Translations under genes and position numbers: made by a program | Part shown: positions 1 to 8,879 of the stretch, in pieces | Layout of the letters: every line of letters starts with the position of its first letter | How positions within the stretch are numbered: the stretch's first letter is position 1 | The notes under the pieces: model-generated | What the model saw: the letters and a program-made list of their open reading frames with translations, nothing else | What the model was told of the DNA's origin: nothing | The model's database searches: none | NCBI GenBank assembly: GCA_037179515.1 | Contig: JAXCGZ010014362.1 | Span: 1-17,500 of the forward strand | Reading direction: 5' to 3' | DNA length: 17,500 nucleotides | Origin: Halocaridina rubra | Lineage: Eukaryota; Arthropoda; Malacostraca; Decapoda; Atyidae

Positions 1-51
1 CGTTCATTCCTAAGTATAGCAGATATAAGCTATAATGTTGGATTCTTTTTA

Positions 52-122
52 ACCTTCTGTGGTGTAGTGGTAGCGCCTTGACTTAGCAATCATAAGTCCT
101 AGGTTCGAGTCCCGGTTGGGAA
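52..122 (+). tRNA. tRNA-like block, unit 1
   Basis: Pol III internal promoter elements are visible: an A box TGGTGTAGTGG (60-70) and a perfect consensus B box GGTTCGAGTCC (102-112). A D-stem GGTG/CGCC and an anticodon-arm-like stem ACTTA/TAAGT can be drawn. The variable loop would be only about 1 nt, the acceptor stem has mismatches, and position 33 is C. It is therefore probably a pseudo-tRNA or SINE head rather than a working tRNA. A TTTT run (137-140) could end Pol III transcription. The anticodon is ambiguous (AAT-like in one fold). Confidence 0.45.
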
Positions 123-323
123 AAAAATGATTCATGTTTTCACATATGTAATGTGCTTATTTGATAATTTCATGGCCCGAATGAGATTGGGATTTGAATT
201 AAATGCTAAAATGAAGCCACGAGTGAGGTTGGGGAATCTGTAATATGAACATAGTGGCATTCAGTTAGAATGCGTTCATTCCTAAGTATAGCAGATATAA
301 GCTATAAGGTTGGATTCCTTTTA

Positions 324-394
324 ACCTTCTGTGGTGTAGTGGTAGCGCCTTGACTTAGCAATCATAAGTCCTAGGTTCGAGTCCTGGTCGGGGT
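324..394 (+). tRNA. tRNA-like block, unit 2
   Basis: Same block as in unit 1, 272 bp downstream. The A box is unchanged and the B box is intact. The 3' acceptor half reads TCGGGGT, which pairs better with the 5' ACCTTCT (including G-T wobbles) than unit 1 does. The anticodon loop is GCAATCA. It remains tRNA-like rather than clearly functional. Confidence 0.42.
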
Positions 395-594
395 AAAATA
401 TGATTCATGTTTTCACATATGTAATGTGCTTATTTGATAATTTCATGGCCCGAATGAGATTGGGATTTGAATTAAATGCTAAAATGAAGCCACGAGTGAG
501 GTTGGGGAATCTGTAATATGAACAGTGGCATTCAGTTAGAATGCGTTCATTCCTAAGTATAGCAGATATAAGCTATAAGGTTGGATTCCTTTTA

Positions 595-665
595 ACCTTC
601 TGTGGTGTAGTGGTAGCGCCTTGACTTAGTAATCATAAGTCCTAGGTTCAAGTCCCGGTCAGGGT
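595..665 (+). tRNA. tRNA-like block, unit 3
   Basis: Same block. The B box carries one change (GGTTCAAGTCC). The loop here is GTAATCA, which restores T33 and would give an AAT (Ile-type) anticodon in the fold with the ACTTA/TAAGT stem. The short variable loop still argues against a canonical tRNA. Confidence 0.4.
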
Positions 666-866
666 AAAAAATGATCATGTTTTCACATATGTAATGTGCT
701 TATTTGATAATTTCATGGCCCGAATGAGATTGGGATTTGAATTAAATGCTAAAATGAAGCCACGAGTGAGGTTTGGGAATCTGTAATATGAACATATTGG
801 CATTCAGTTAGAATGCGTTCATTCCTAAGTATAGCAGATATAAGCTATAAGGTTGGATTCCTTTTA

Positions 867-937
867 ACCTTCTGTGGTGTAGTGGTAGCGCCTTGACTTT
901 GTAATCATAAGTCCTAGGTTCGAGTTCCGGTCGGGGT
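867..937 (+). tRNA. tRNA-like block, unit 4
   Basis: Same block in the truncated fourth unit. The B box has one change (GGTTCGAGTTC), and the anticodon stem has a T-T mismatch (ACTTT against TAAGT). The microsatellite begins about 40 bp downstream. Confidence 0.38.
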
Positions 938-971
938 AAAAAATGATTCATGTTTTCACATATGTAATGTG

Positions 972-1135
<164 letters not shown>

Positions 1136-1487
1136 AATGTTATTGTCATTCAGACGACATATACTCAAGACATGCTTAAACTAAGTAGTTTTTCTTGGAA
1201 AAGTGGATACATGAGTGTTGTCCGTGAAGAGTTCAAACGCGGGCATGTTACATATGTACAGTACATATATATACGTCAAAAGGACAACTCGAGGAATATT
1301 GTCAATTTCCCCAATTTATTTTGTTTTATTATGACGTCATGTACCAGTTCACGCTAGCTGGTGACGTCTACTTTGTCTGTCAGAGAAAAAATCCTCACTT
1401 ATCACTCCTCCGTGAGAGCCAATTCACAAAACTATTTATAAGGATGCACTTGAGTGAAAAACTGTGGTCTTGGTGAATACATCTTCT
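1136..1487. other. unassigned non-coding stretch
   Basis: No coding sequence or repeat family is recognised here. It holds promoter-like motifs described separately: two CRE-like octamers, a CCAAT and a TATA-like sequence. It separates the tRNA-like array from the (TC)n tract that contains the RNase H retrotransposon. Confidence 0.6.
1331..1440 (+). promoter_or_regulatory. CRE / CCAAT / TATA-like motif cluster
   Basis: A perfect palindromic CRE core sits at 1331-1340 (ATGACGTCAT). A second near-CRE TGACGTCT lies 30 bp on (1362-1369), with CCAAT at 1419-1423 and TATTTATA at 1433-1440. The order resembles a Pol II promoter, but CCAAT lies unusually close to TATA and no transcription unit is recognised downstream, only (TC)n and a truncated retroelement. 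Chance is a real alternative. Confidence 0.2.
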
Positions 1488-1525
1488 ACTCTCTCCGCTC
1501 TCTCTCCTCTCTCTCTCTCTCTCTC

Positions 1526-1606
<81 letters not shown>
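1488..1606. repeat. (TC)n microsatellite, upstream of RNase H LINE
   Basis: An imperfect tract to about 1537 becomes a pure (CT)n tract ending at 1606, where the truncated retrotransposon starts abruptly. Frames through it (SLSL or RERE) are not genes. Confidence 0.97.
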
Positions 1607-1608
<2 letters not shown>

Positions 1609-1609
<1 letters not shown>

Positions 1610-3050
1610 GCTTTGCACCTGTCAAGTGGCTTGCCAACAATGCTGCAGGAGTCTCCATCCCAGTGGCGAGGACCCTCTACATCCTACTACTTCGGTCAGT
1701 GGTTGACTATCTGTCTCCTGCCTTGTGTCAACTTCCTAGACCAGCTCTCGAGCCACTTGAAAAGTTCCAGAATCGAGTCATGAGATTTATCTTGGGATGT
1801 TCTCTCTCTACCCGTATTGTGAGTATGCAGTTGGAGCTCAACTTGCCCCTCTTGTGGAGAGGATTTATGCCAATGTGTCCTATTTTACTGTTAAGTGTCT
1901 TCACTACCCCTTTCTTGCTCCGTACTTCTCTGCTGTCATGAGGACATCCCTGGATCCAGACGCACCCAGGCTCCCACTTCGAGCAGGAGGTCATAACCTT
2001 ATCAGGGTGGTGAGTGACATTCTCCGTGGCCTTGACATCGACCTGCCAGTGCAGGCGGCTGTCCCAGATTTACCACCCTGGCGTGTCCCCCTCCCCGCTG
2101 TCACATATACACCGACCTCGAAGGATGTCTATCCCCCCTTGCAGAGACAGTTAGCTCTGGAGACTATCGCTGATGTATCCACGTCTGTCCCTGCAGCGCA
2201 CCACGTCTATGTTGATGGTTCTGTGCAAGCAGATGGGAGGGCGGCATGTGCTGTGTTTTCCCCCACCATGGAGCCGCCTGTGCCGGCTGATTCATGGATT
2301 GGCCGTAGACTACCCACCTCGTCGAGCTCCACCTACTGTGAACTGAATGCCATCTTGGATGCCGTGACTCTCCTTGTTCGACGACGAGTGAATGGGGTAA
2401 TAATTTGTGACTCCCAATCGGCCCTACAAGCCCTATCCTCGCCAAGACCTATCTGTGGTCGTGCTGTGGGAGATATACTATGTCGCCTCGCGGCCGCTCG
2501 GGATGCTTCTCTTGTTGTGTCATTTGTTTGGACTCCATCCCACATTGGGCTGACTGGCAACGACACAGCGGATCGTCTTGCCAAGGCGGCCTGTATGCTG
2601 GATGGGCATGCTGTGGACGCTGAGCCCTCCCTCCGATGCCTACGTAACATCATCTACTCAGCTGGGTTTGCCATGACGGTCCAGCGCAGGGACACGGAGA
2701 GGGCCAACAGTGTGTCCATACAGCACCATGATCACTTTCTTCACAGTCGCTACAAGTATCGCAGACGCGGGTTAATGGTGCGGAAAAACAATGTAGTTAG
2801 TGCTCGGCTCAGAATGGGGTATCGGCCTTTATGGCAGGTCTCCCAGACTCTAGATATGCCACAGTACACCTCCTGTAAACTATGCGACCATCCTAATGCT
2901 AACACTCTTGACCACTATTGTCTTCAGTGCCCCACAGTGAGAGATGTTTTACCACGAGGTCAGAACTTAATACAGATCTGCTCATTTTTACTTAATGATG
3001 ACAACCTTGATGTTATTCTTGCTCGTTATCCTCACTTTGGTGGCCATTAA
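1609..3050 (+). pseudogene. retrotransposon polyprotein fragment: RT thumb, RNase H, zinc knuckle
   Basis: Reading starts mid-protein at 1609 (RFAPVKWLANNAAGVS...) with the RT C-terminal region, including LLLRSVVDYLSPAL and LEKFQNRVMRFILG. A single-base deletion near 1860 moves the reading to the frame that then stays open to the stop at 3050. In that frame (counting from an ATG at 1797) the RNase H tetrad is intact: D140 (YVDGS), E182 (CELNAI), D205 (CDSQSAL) and D259 (NDTADRLAK), plus the His of SHIG. A zinc-knuckle-like CX2CX9HX4C lies near residues 360-380 (CKLC...HYCLQC). EN and most of RT are missing, so the fragment cannot act alone. The ATG at 1797 is not a biological start. Confidence 0.85.
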
Positions 3051-3500
<450 letters not shown>

Positions 3501-3514
3501 TCTCTCTCTCTCTC
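3501..3514. repeat. short (TC)7 after second LINE tail
   Basis: Seven TC dinucleotides directly follow the tail of the second 3'-end copy; unique sequence begins at 3515. It is probably the remaining right flank of the target microsatellite. Confidence 0.85.
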
Positions 3515-3732
3515 AAAGAAAATCGTATACAGAATTTGGAAAAACACATTTAAAATATAATTGTGCGGAGGAAATCTTTTTTCTGTGTGAAATGTCATCG
3601 TATGTAGTCTATTTTGACTTGCGAATAACCCTTCAAATATTCATGGAAATCTTACTCTGTAACGGTTATGTACATAATCATATCCTTTCCTCTTATCTCT
3701 TTCTGTGATTTATGATGATGATGATGACGAGT
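3515..3732. other. unassigned AT-rich stretch
   Basis: I see no gene, RNA or repeat family here. It ends in a short (GAT)n-like stretch that runs into the (ATT)n tract. Confidence 0.6.
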
Positions 3733-3733
3733 A

Positions 3734-3734
<1 letters not shown>

Positions 3735-3765
<31 letters not shown>
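3735..3765. repeat. (ATT)n microsatellite
   Basis: An (ATT)n tract ends directly at the truncated 5' end of the SINE copy at 3766. Confidence 0.95.
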
Positions 3766-3935
3766 GTCCGCGACTCTGAGGCGGCAGGTCGTGGGTTCGC
3801 GCCCCGTCACGGACTGAGGTTAGTAAGGGCATACACTCAGGGTAACGATTTCATCTGCCAAAACAAGTCCTTCGCAAGAAGGCAACCGTCCTAGCCCTTA
3901 GTAGAAAAGGGAGTTCGTGACGTAAAACCGAATCC
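3766..3935 (+). mobile_element. tRNA-derived SINE, 5'-truncated copy
   Basis: GTCCGCGACTCTGAGGCGGC onward matches the longer SINE at 16784-16978 almost base for base, including the B-box region GGTTCGCGCCC and the shared body through CGTGACGTAAAACCGAA. It lacks about the first 27 bp, including the A box. Trinucleotide (ATT)n sequence lies on both sides. Confidence 0.87.
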
Positions 3936-4242
3936 ATTATTATTATTATCATCACAATCATCAGTCAAGCAACAAGCAGAGTTGGATAAAGTCAAAGACT
4001 GTAATTGTAATACCAATTATATCCAGAGTCATTTCATCTATAGTTTTGCGTGGCTCTGACCTTCCTAGCAAACACTCTTTAATATATAAATTTGGGCACC
4101 ATTTTGTCCTCCTCGGTTGATATGGAAGACCACCGATGATCCTGGCCTTTTTTCCTAAATTGATTTGATTAAACACACTGAGATCTTAAAATGGCACTCC
4201 GTGTATAGGCACTCATAGATCTGTGAGTACACCACACTCCCA
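3936..4242. other. unassigned stretch with one unrecognised minus-strand ORF
   Basis: A 71-codon minus-strand frame (4176-3961) of ordinary amino-acid composition, containing GGLPYQPRRTKWCP and ending in a stop, is the only candidate coding signal. I do not recognise it and have no supporting feature for expression. A short inverted repeat ACTCA...TGAGT lies at about 4211-4228, just before the SINE. Confidence 0.3.
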
Positions 4243-4460
4243 GCCTCCTGGCTAGTCCAATTGGTAACGCGCTGGTTTCGTATTCGCGAGGTCGAGGGAT
4301 CGCGCCTCGTCCAGGCAAGAGAGTTTAAGCTGTTTACTGGGGAGGTTACTGCTGTGGCTGGTCACCACAGTGGGGGGTTAGGGCCTGTGCCGGCTGGCGA
4401 CCGCCCTATGGGTCCTCCATGACCCGTTCCACCCATCCGTGGGTGGAGAATCTAAAACAA
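4243..4460 (+). mobile_element. tRNA-derived SINE, second family
   Basis: The head (4243-4316) resembles a tRNA: an A-box-like TAGTCCAATTGG, a T-arm with a perfect 5-bp stem CGAGG/CCTCG around loop GATCGCG, and an anticodon-loop-like TTCGTAT that would give CGT (Thr). Anticodon and acceptor stems are degenerate. A tRNA-unrelated body of about 140 bp follows, ending in an AAAACAAACAA-like tail. Its sequence differs from the SINE at 3766 and 16784. The 3' limit is approximate. Confidence 0.65.
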
Positions 4461-4497
4461 ACAACCACACTCCCCTTTAATCTGAACTTTTTCTCCA

Positions 4498-4573
4498 TTT
4501 TTTTTTTTTTTTTTTTTTGCAAATTGCTCCTGCATACAGGTTCATTGTACTTCTTATCAATGATTGGCTTCAA

Positions 4574-4634
<61 letters not shown>

Positions 4635-4640
4635 TAGTAT
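4498..4640. repeat. poly(T) run and (AAT)n microsatellite
   Basis: A run of 21 T (4498-4518) is followed by about 54 bp of unassigned sequence and then an (AAT)n tract (about 4573-4635). Frames translating as poly-Ile or poly-Phe are not genes. Confidence 0.93.
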
Positions 4641-4692
4641 TTAATTAGGTATGACTTTTTTGCAAAAAAATAAAAAAAAATAATAATAATAA

Positions 4693-4864
4693 TACAGCAA
4701 AAGCACAATGTGCACTAGTCCAAATCATATTGCTAGATGAGGGTATCTGAAAAAAATATATGGTAAGTCATTAGTTAAATGAAGACATCACTGGCTCTTG
4801 CTTAAGTTCAGTAGGAACACTTAGGTGAAAGTTTAAAATATGGGAGATATTTCTGCCGCACCCT
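4693..4864 (-). mobile_element. 5'-end fragment of mariner-like transposon (TIR, leader, 12 codons)
   Basis: Read on the minus strand, it begins with a terminal sequence (4864-4831) that matches, in inverted sense, the 3' end of the transposon at 11004-11037 with 30 of 34 identical bases. About 100 bp of leader follow, then ATG at 4728 and 12 codons (MIWTSAHCAFAV). These match the start of the transposase at 9866 (MVWTSAHRAFAV). The homology stops exactly where an (ATT)n tract begins. This fragment supplies the 5' TIR that the central copy lacks. Confidence 0.8.
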
Positions 4865-4866
4865 CT

Positions 4867-4888
4867 GTGTGTGTGTGTGTGTGTGTGT
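4867..4888. repeat. (GT)n microsatellite between TIR fragment and LINE 3' end
   Basis: Eleven GT dinucleotides fill the gap between the transposon terminus (4864) and the 3' end of LINE copy A (4889). Read on the LINE strand it is (AC)n following the LINE terminus. Confidence 0.95.
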
Positions 4889-4916
4889 AATTACCTAATT
4901 GTAATTACCTAATTGT
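4889..4916 (-). repeat. two tandem 14-bp units at LINE A 3' terminus
   Basis: On the minus strand, ACAATTAGGTAATT occurs twice without a gap and is then followed by (AC)n. Copy B has one unit (16035-16048, last base changed). Short tandem repeats instead of poly(A) are known at CR1/L2-type 3' ends. Confidence 0.82.
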
Positions 4917-4920
4917 GTTA

Positions 4921-4953
4921 ACGGGAAAGAGCCCAAAGCTCGTATCTTCCCGT
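4921..4953 (-). other. 3' UTR stem-loop of LINE A
   Basis: Outer stem ACGGGAA/TTCCCGT (7 bp) encloses an asymmetric bulge and an inner stem GAGC/GCTC with a 5-nt loop. The same fold is kept in copy B at 15998-16030. By analogy with CR1/L2-type elements it may be the site recognised by the RT for target-primed reverse transcription; that role is inferred. Confidence 0.7.
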
Positions 4954-4977
4954 CTCCTCATCGGTTCCATTTTATAC

Positions 4978-7797
4978 TTAGTGATACTTATCATACCTGT
5001 CCTTAAAACTATGGATTGAGATAGCATTAACTACCTCCTCGCTTAGCCAATTCCAATTATCAACTACTCTTACAATGAAAAAGTATTTCCTTACATCCTG
5101 CAAAGAAGTTTTCTTACCAAGCTCCAAACTATGACCTCTAGTTCTAGAGCCAGCCATATCAAAATATCGATCCCTATCCACTCTATCATAACCATGAAGG
5201 AATTTAAAGACTGTCACCATATCCCCCCTCACTCTCCAAGCTTCGAGTGATGGCAAGTCTAATTCCCTCAGCCTCTCATCATAACCGAGATTGCGTATTT
5301 CTGGCGCCAGTTTCGTGGCATGTCTTTAAACTTTTTCAAGCTTAGCTATGTGCTTTTTCAAGTGTGGATTCCAAAAGGGGGCTGCATATTCGAGTTTTGG
5401 CCTCACATAGGTTACATAAATATTTCTGAACATTTCCTTGTCCATGTGCCTGAAGGCTACCCTTACATTTGATAAGAATGCATATGCTGCCCTTACTATG
5501 CCATTTATATGTATTTCTGGAGACAAATCTGCCAGTATGTTTACTCCTAGATCTCTCATTTTCTGTCTCTTGAAGTTGTACTCCAGTCACCGAGTAGTCA
5601 AGCTTGGGCCTTCTTGCACTTGTACCCATTCTCATTACCTTACATTTTGAAGTATTGAATTTCATTAGCCACTTTTCTGACCACTCATGCAGATTATTTA
5701 GATCCTCCTGAAGTTCTCTACCATTGTTCTCGTTTTTTACTTTCTTCACAATCTTTGCATCATCTGCAAACATATTCATGAATGAATTTACAGACTCCGG
5801 TAGGTCATTTACATATACAAGGAACAAAAGTGGCCCTAAAACTGAACCCTGTGGAACTCCACTACTAACTCTTCTCCATTCAGACACTGAGTGTCTTACT
5901 CTAACCCTCTGTTCCTTTCCTTCTAAGTAAGTTTTTATCCATTCCAAAACATTTCCACCTATTCTAGCTATTGCTTGCAGCTTCCTAATAAGTCTCCCAT
6001 GTGGAACAGTGTCAAACGCTTTCTGGAAGTCTATGAATATGCAATCTGCCCAGCCCTCTCTTTCCTGTAAGATTCGGCTTACCTCATCATAGAATTCTTA
6101 TAAGTTTGTTACTGTTGATCTACCTTCTCTGAAGCCATGTTGCCTCACTGACAAAAAGTTGAAGGATTCCAAGTGAAGAGAGATATGTTTCCTTAGTAGT
6201 TTCTCCATAACTTTGCAAACTATGCTGGTCAAGGAAACTGGTCTATAGTTCAGAGCCGTATCCCTCCTTCCCTTTTTGGAGATAGGTATCATATTTGCTT
6301 GTTTCCAGCATCTTGGAATCTCCCCTGACTCCAGTGAATTTTTAAATATGATACTTAGTGCCAATGATATTGAGTTTGCGCATTTTTTAAGCACATGAGG
6401 GGATATGTCATCAGGACCTGTAGCTTTATGAACATCTAAATCCATCAGCGCTTTGCCTACCTCTGTGGCTGTAAGGTTGATGTTCTCTAATACCGGCACC
6501 AGAGCTTCTATCTCTGCAATCTGAGGGCGTGGGGTATTTTCTACTGTAAATACTGACTGAAACTCCTTGTTCAATTCTTTGCAGATCTCTTCATCCGTCT
6601 CAGTGATGCTTCCATCCGCTCTCTTTAGCCTTAAAACCTGTTCTTTTACCTTCAGTTTTCCTCTGATAACGCTGTGGAAAAGCTTGGGATTTTCTTTAGC
6701 CTTCCTGGTGATGTCCCTCTCATAGTCTTTCTCTGCCTCTCTCCTTTTACTTAGGTAGTCATTTCTTGCTCTTTTGTAGGTTTGCCAAGCATTTATGTTT
6801 TTTCTCCTCCTATACCTTTTCCAGCATTTGTCTCTCCACTCCTTAGCTCTTTTACACCCATTATCGAACCATTTCTCACTGGCATGAATTACACCTACTT
6901 TGGTGACAGGTATGCAGCAATATACTATCTTCCCATATTTCTTACAAAAGATGTCATACATTTCTTGTACAGATTTGTTGTAAAATAAGGTTCTCCAGTC
7001 AATAACTGCAAAAAGCTCATTCATTTTGATGTAATCTCCTTTCGGATAGTTCCTCCTCATGTCCTCAGTGCCTCTACTCTCAGGCAGAATATCTTCAATG
7101 ATATACTCCATCAACAACACACAGTGGTCACTCTTTCCAATTGGTGGTTCATACTCAATTTTTTCAATATCCAACACATTATCTGTGAATACTAGATCAA
7201 GTAGTGATGGCTCATCCCCACCCCTGGCCCTTGTTGATTCCATTACATGTTGGTGTAGGAAATTCCCTTGTACGCAATCTAGGAATCTTGCCCCGAATGA
7301 GTCCTCACCACTATGTGGGTCAAGATTTATCCAATCTATCTCTTTATGATTAAAGTCTCCCATAATCAAAATCCTACATTTTTTTCCGGTGCCATGTTAA
7401 CAACTGAGTTTATGACTTCAATAGTACCTATATGACTTTCCTCATAAACTTCAAGCCTATTCTGGATCCTTGGTGGGTTATATACAACAGTTTTTATAAT
7501 GCTCTCTGACCCAGTATTTATGCGAGCAACAAGAAATTCCTTGAACTCACTTTCTATAGCCAAGTTTATTTCTTCAACTTGAATCCTTTCACTCATGAGC
7601 AGTGCTATCCCTCCACCAGTCCTCTCAGATCTTTCAACCCTTAGTATTCGGAAGCCCTTAAGAAAAACTGTGACACTGTTTATGTCCTCACTCAACTTAG
7701 TTTCTGTAATTGCTACTATATCTGCCTTACTGTTGTGAATCCTATCTTTTAATTCTACTGCCTTACCAGCTAATCCATCAGCATTTGTGTATAACAA
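4978..7797 (-). pseudogene. LINE A ORF2: APE endonuclease + reverse transcriptase, four lesions
   Basis: The product would nick target DNA and reverse-transcribe the element RNA. Endonuclease motifs in order: NADGL, TETKLSE, RTGGGIALL, MGDFNHKEIDW, SLLDLVFTD and GKSDHCVLL. RT motifs: LNYRPVSLTS, QHGFREGRST, FIDFQKAFDTVPH (motif A), SGVPQGSVLGPLLF (motif B) and FADD (catalytic; 5759-5770). The C-terminal region ends FKDRYDKYH. Lesions relative to copy B: a 1-base loss in an A run near 7378, a nonsense TAA at 6098-6100 (Leu in B), a 2-base loss in a GA run near 5560, and a TAA at 5326-5328 (Gln in B). Total span is about 940 codons. The first frame codon shown (7797, TTG) is not an AUG; the real start is uncertain. 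Confidence 0.9.
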
Positions 7798-7799
7798 TC

Positions 7800-8879
7800 T
7801 TAATGAGGCCCCATCCCCTGATCTTCTGTCATTATCTTCTTTATCTCCCCTTTGTCTGGGAGAACTCTGAAATGAAAATTTTTCTTCTCTTCTTCATTTC
7901 TTTCCTCATTTAACCTTCTTGCCTCTTGCAACAAGTTTTTTATCTTTCCCATCTCTTCCTGTGTTCTGTATCGTCTAATGAACACTTTTTTGAATTCTTG
8001 AAGGTCTTTTAGACTTTTTTTTCTCAACAATATTTCCCTACATGTTTCCCCTCTCTCAAAGGTTACTTTTGTTGGTCTCGGCTTTCCTTCCCTCGAATAT
8101 TTACCTAGTTGGTGTATGATTACAATATCCTCAGGACCACAAACTACTCCAAGCTTTCTTATCAGGTCTACAACCCTAGCTTTATTTTCTTCAAGTCTCC
8201 CCTGCCATGTTGGCTCCTGGGATTCGCTTATGCCTGAGATTACCACTGTCTTCTCCTTATCAAGTGCCTGTCTGATGAGTGGGTTTGCCCTTTCCATCAC
8301 AACGTCTTTCATTTTTTCGATTACTGTCTCTTTATAGTCAACTATTTGTATGTTTTCCAGTGCCACCACCTTTACAGCCTCATTTACTGCCACATTCCCC
8401 TTTAGTGCATCAGCAAAGGAAGTTTTCATGGCATCATTTTCCATATTCAGCTCCTGGAACTCTTTTTTGAACTGTTCAATGTTTTCCTTAATCTTGACAT
8501 TCCAAGCAGCAATCTCGTCTCTCTCGGAAGAGAGCGGTGAACTATCATCTAATTCCTTTAGGATGTCATTCAGCTGTTTGTTTTTATCTTCTTGCTTAGA
8601 AATTCTAGTTTCTAGTTGACTCTTTTCCCCTTCCAGCTTCTTTATTCTTTTTTCTAGTTCCTTTCTCTCCTGCCCTTGTGCTTTATTTGCTTCCTCCAAA
8701 GATCTTATTTGCTCTCTGAGTGTTTCATTCTCTTTCATTTCTCCATCCATATTCCGAATTTTTTCATCAAGGCTTATAACCATTGCCTCTAAATTCTTGA
8801 TTTTCTGTTTAAGCCTCCTAATGGCTACCCCTCCTACCGACCCATGGGTGGGAGAGGTTTGGGACAGAGATGGTCTCAT
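7800..8879 (-). CDS. LINE A ORF1 protein, intact (359 aa)
   Basis: Starts at ATG 8879-8877 and stops at TAA 7802-7800 with no lesion. A short Ser/Pro-rich N-terminus is followed by a long coiled coil (residues ~22-113, with clear heptads in KLEGEKSQLETRISKQEDK), a second helical stretch (~127-158), a globular part (~209-303, TVVISGISES...IHQLGKYSREGKPRPTKVTF) resembling the RRM/CTD of L1-type ORF1 proteins, and a charged C-terminus. No CCHC knuckles are seen. The expected role is to trimerise or multimerise, coat the element RNA and assist TPRT; this is inferred from domain layout. ORF2 begins directly downstream in the -1 frame. The same protein, disrupted, is encoded in copy B. Confidence 0.87.
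   Translation of the reverse strand: MRPSLSQTSPTHGSVGGVAIRRLKQKIKNLEAMVISLDEKIRNMDGEMKENETLREQIRSLEEANKAQGQERKELEKRIKKLEGEKSQLETRISKQEDKNKQLNDILKELDDSSPLSSERDEIAAWNVKIKENIEQFKKEFQELNMENDAMKTSFADALKGNVAVNEAVKVVALENIQIVDYKETVIEKMKDVVMERANPLIRQALDKEKTVVISGISESQEPTWQGRLEENKARVVDLIRKLGVVCGPEDIVIIHQLGKYSREGKPRPTKVTFERGETCREILLRKKSLKDLQEFKKVFIRRYRTQEEMGKIKNLLQEARRLNEERNEEEKKNFHFRVLPDKGEIKKIMTEDQGMGPH

Noticed and set aside
1395..1783. ORFs rich in Arg-Glu or Ser-Leu repeats on both strands
   Set aside because: Translation of the (TC)n tract in several frames; only the 1609 frame onward carries retrotransposon motifs.
2164..2653. Minus-strand ORFs of 93 and 106 codons
   Set aside because: Shadows antisense to the RNase H domain, which has intact catalytic motifs on the plus strand.
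3961..4176. 71-codon minus-strand ORF with GGLPYQPRRTKWCP
   Set aside because: Composition looks protein-like, but I recognise no family, and length alone is not evidence; left as unassigned.
4406..4708. ORFs with poly-Ile and poly-Phe
   Set aside because: Translation of poly(T) and (AAT)n repeats.
8116..8619. Plus-strand ORFs opposite LINE A ORF1 (and minus-strand ORFs opposite LINE B ORF1)
   Set aside because: Antisense shadows; the ORF1 frame on the other strand has a clear coiled coil and a matching second copy.
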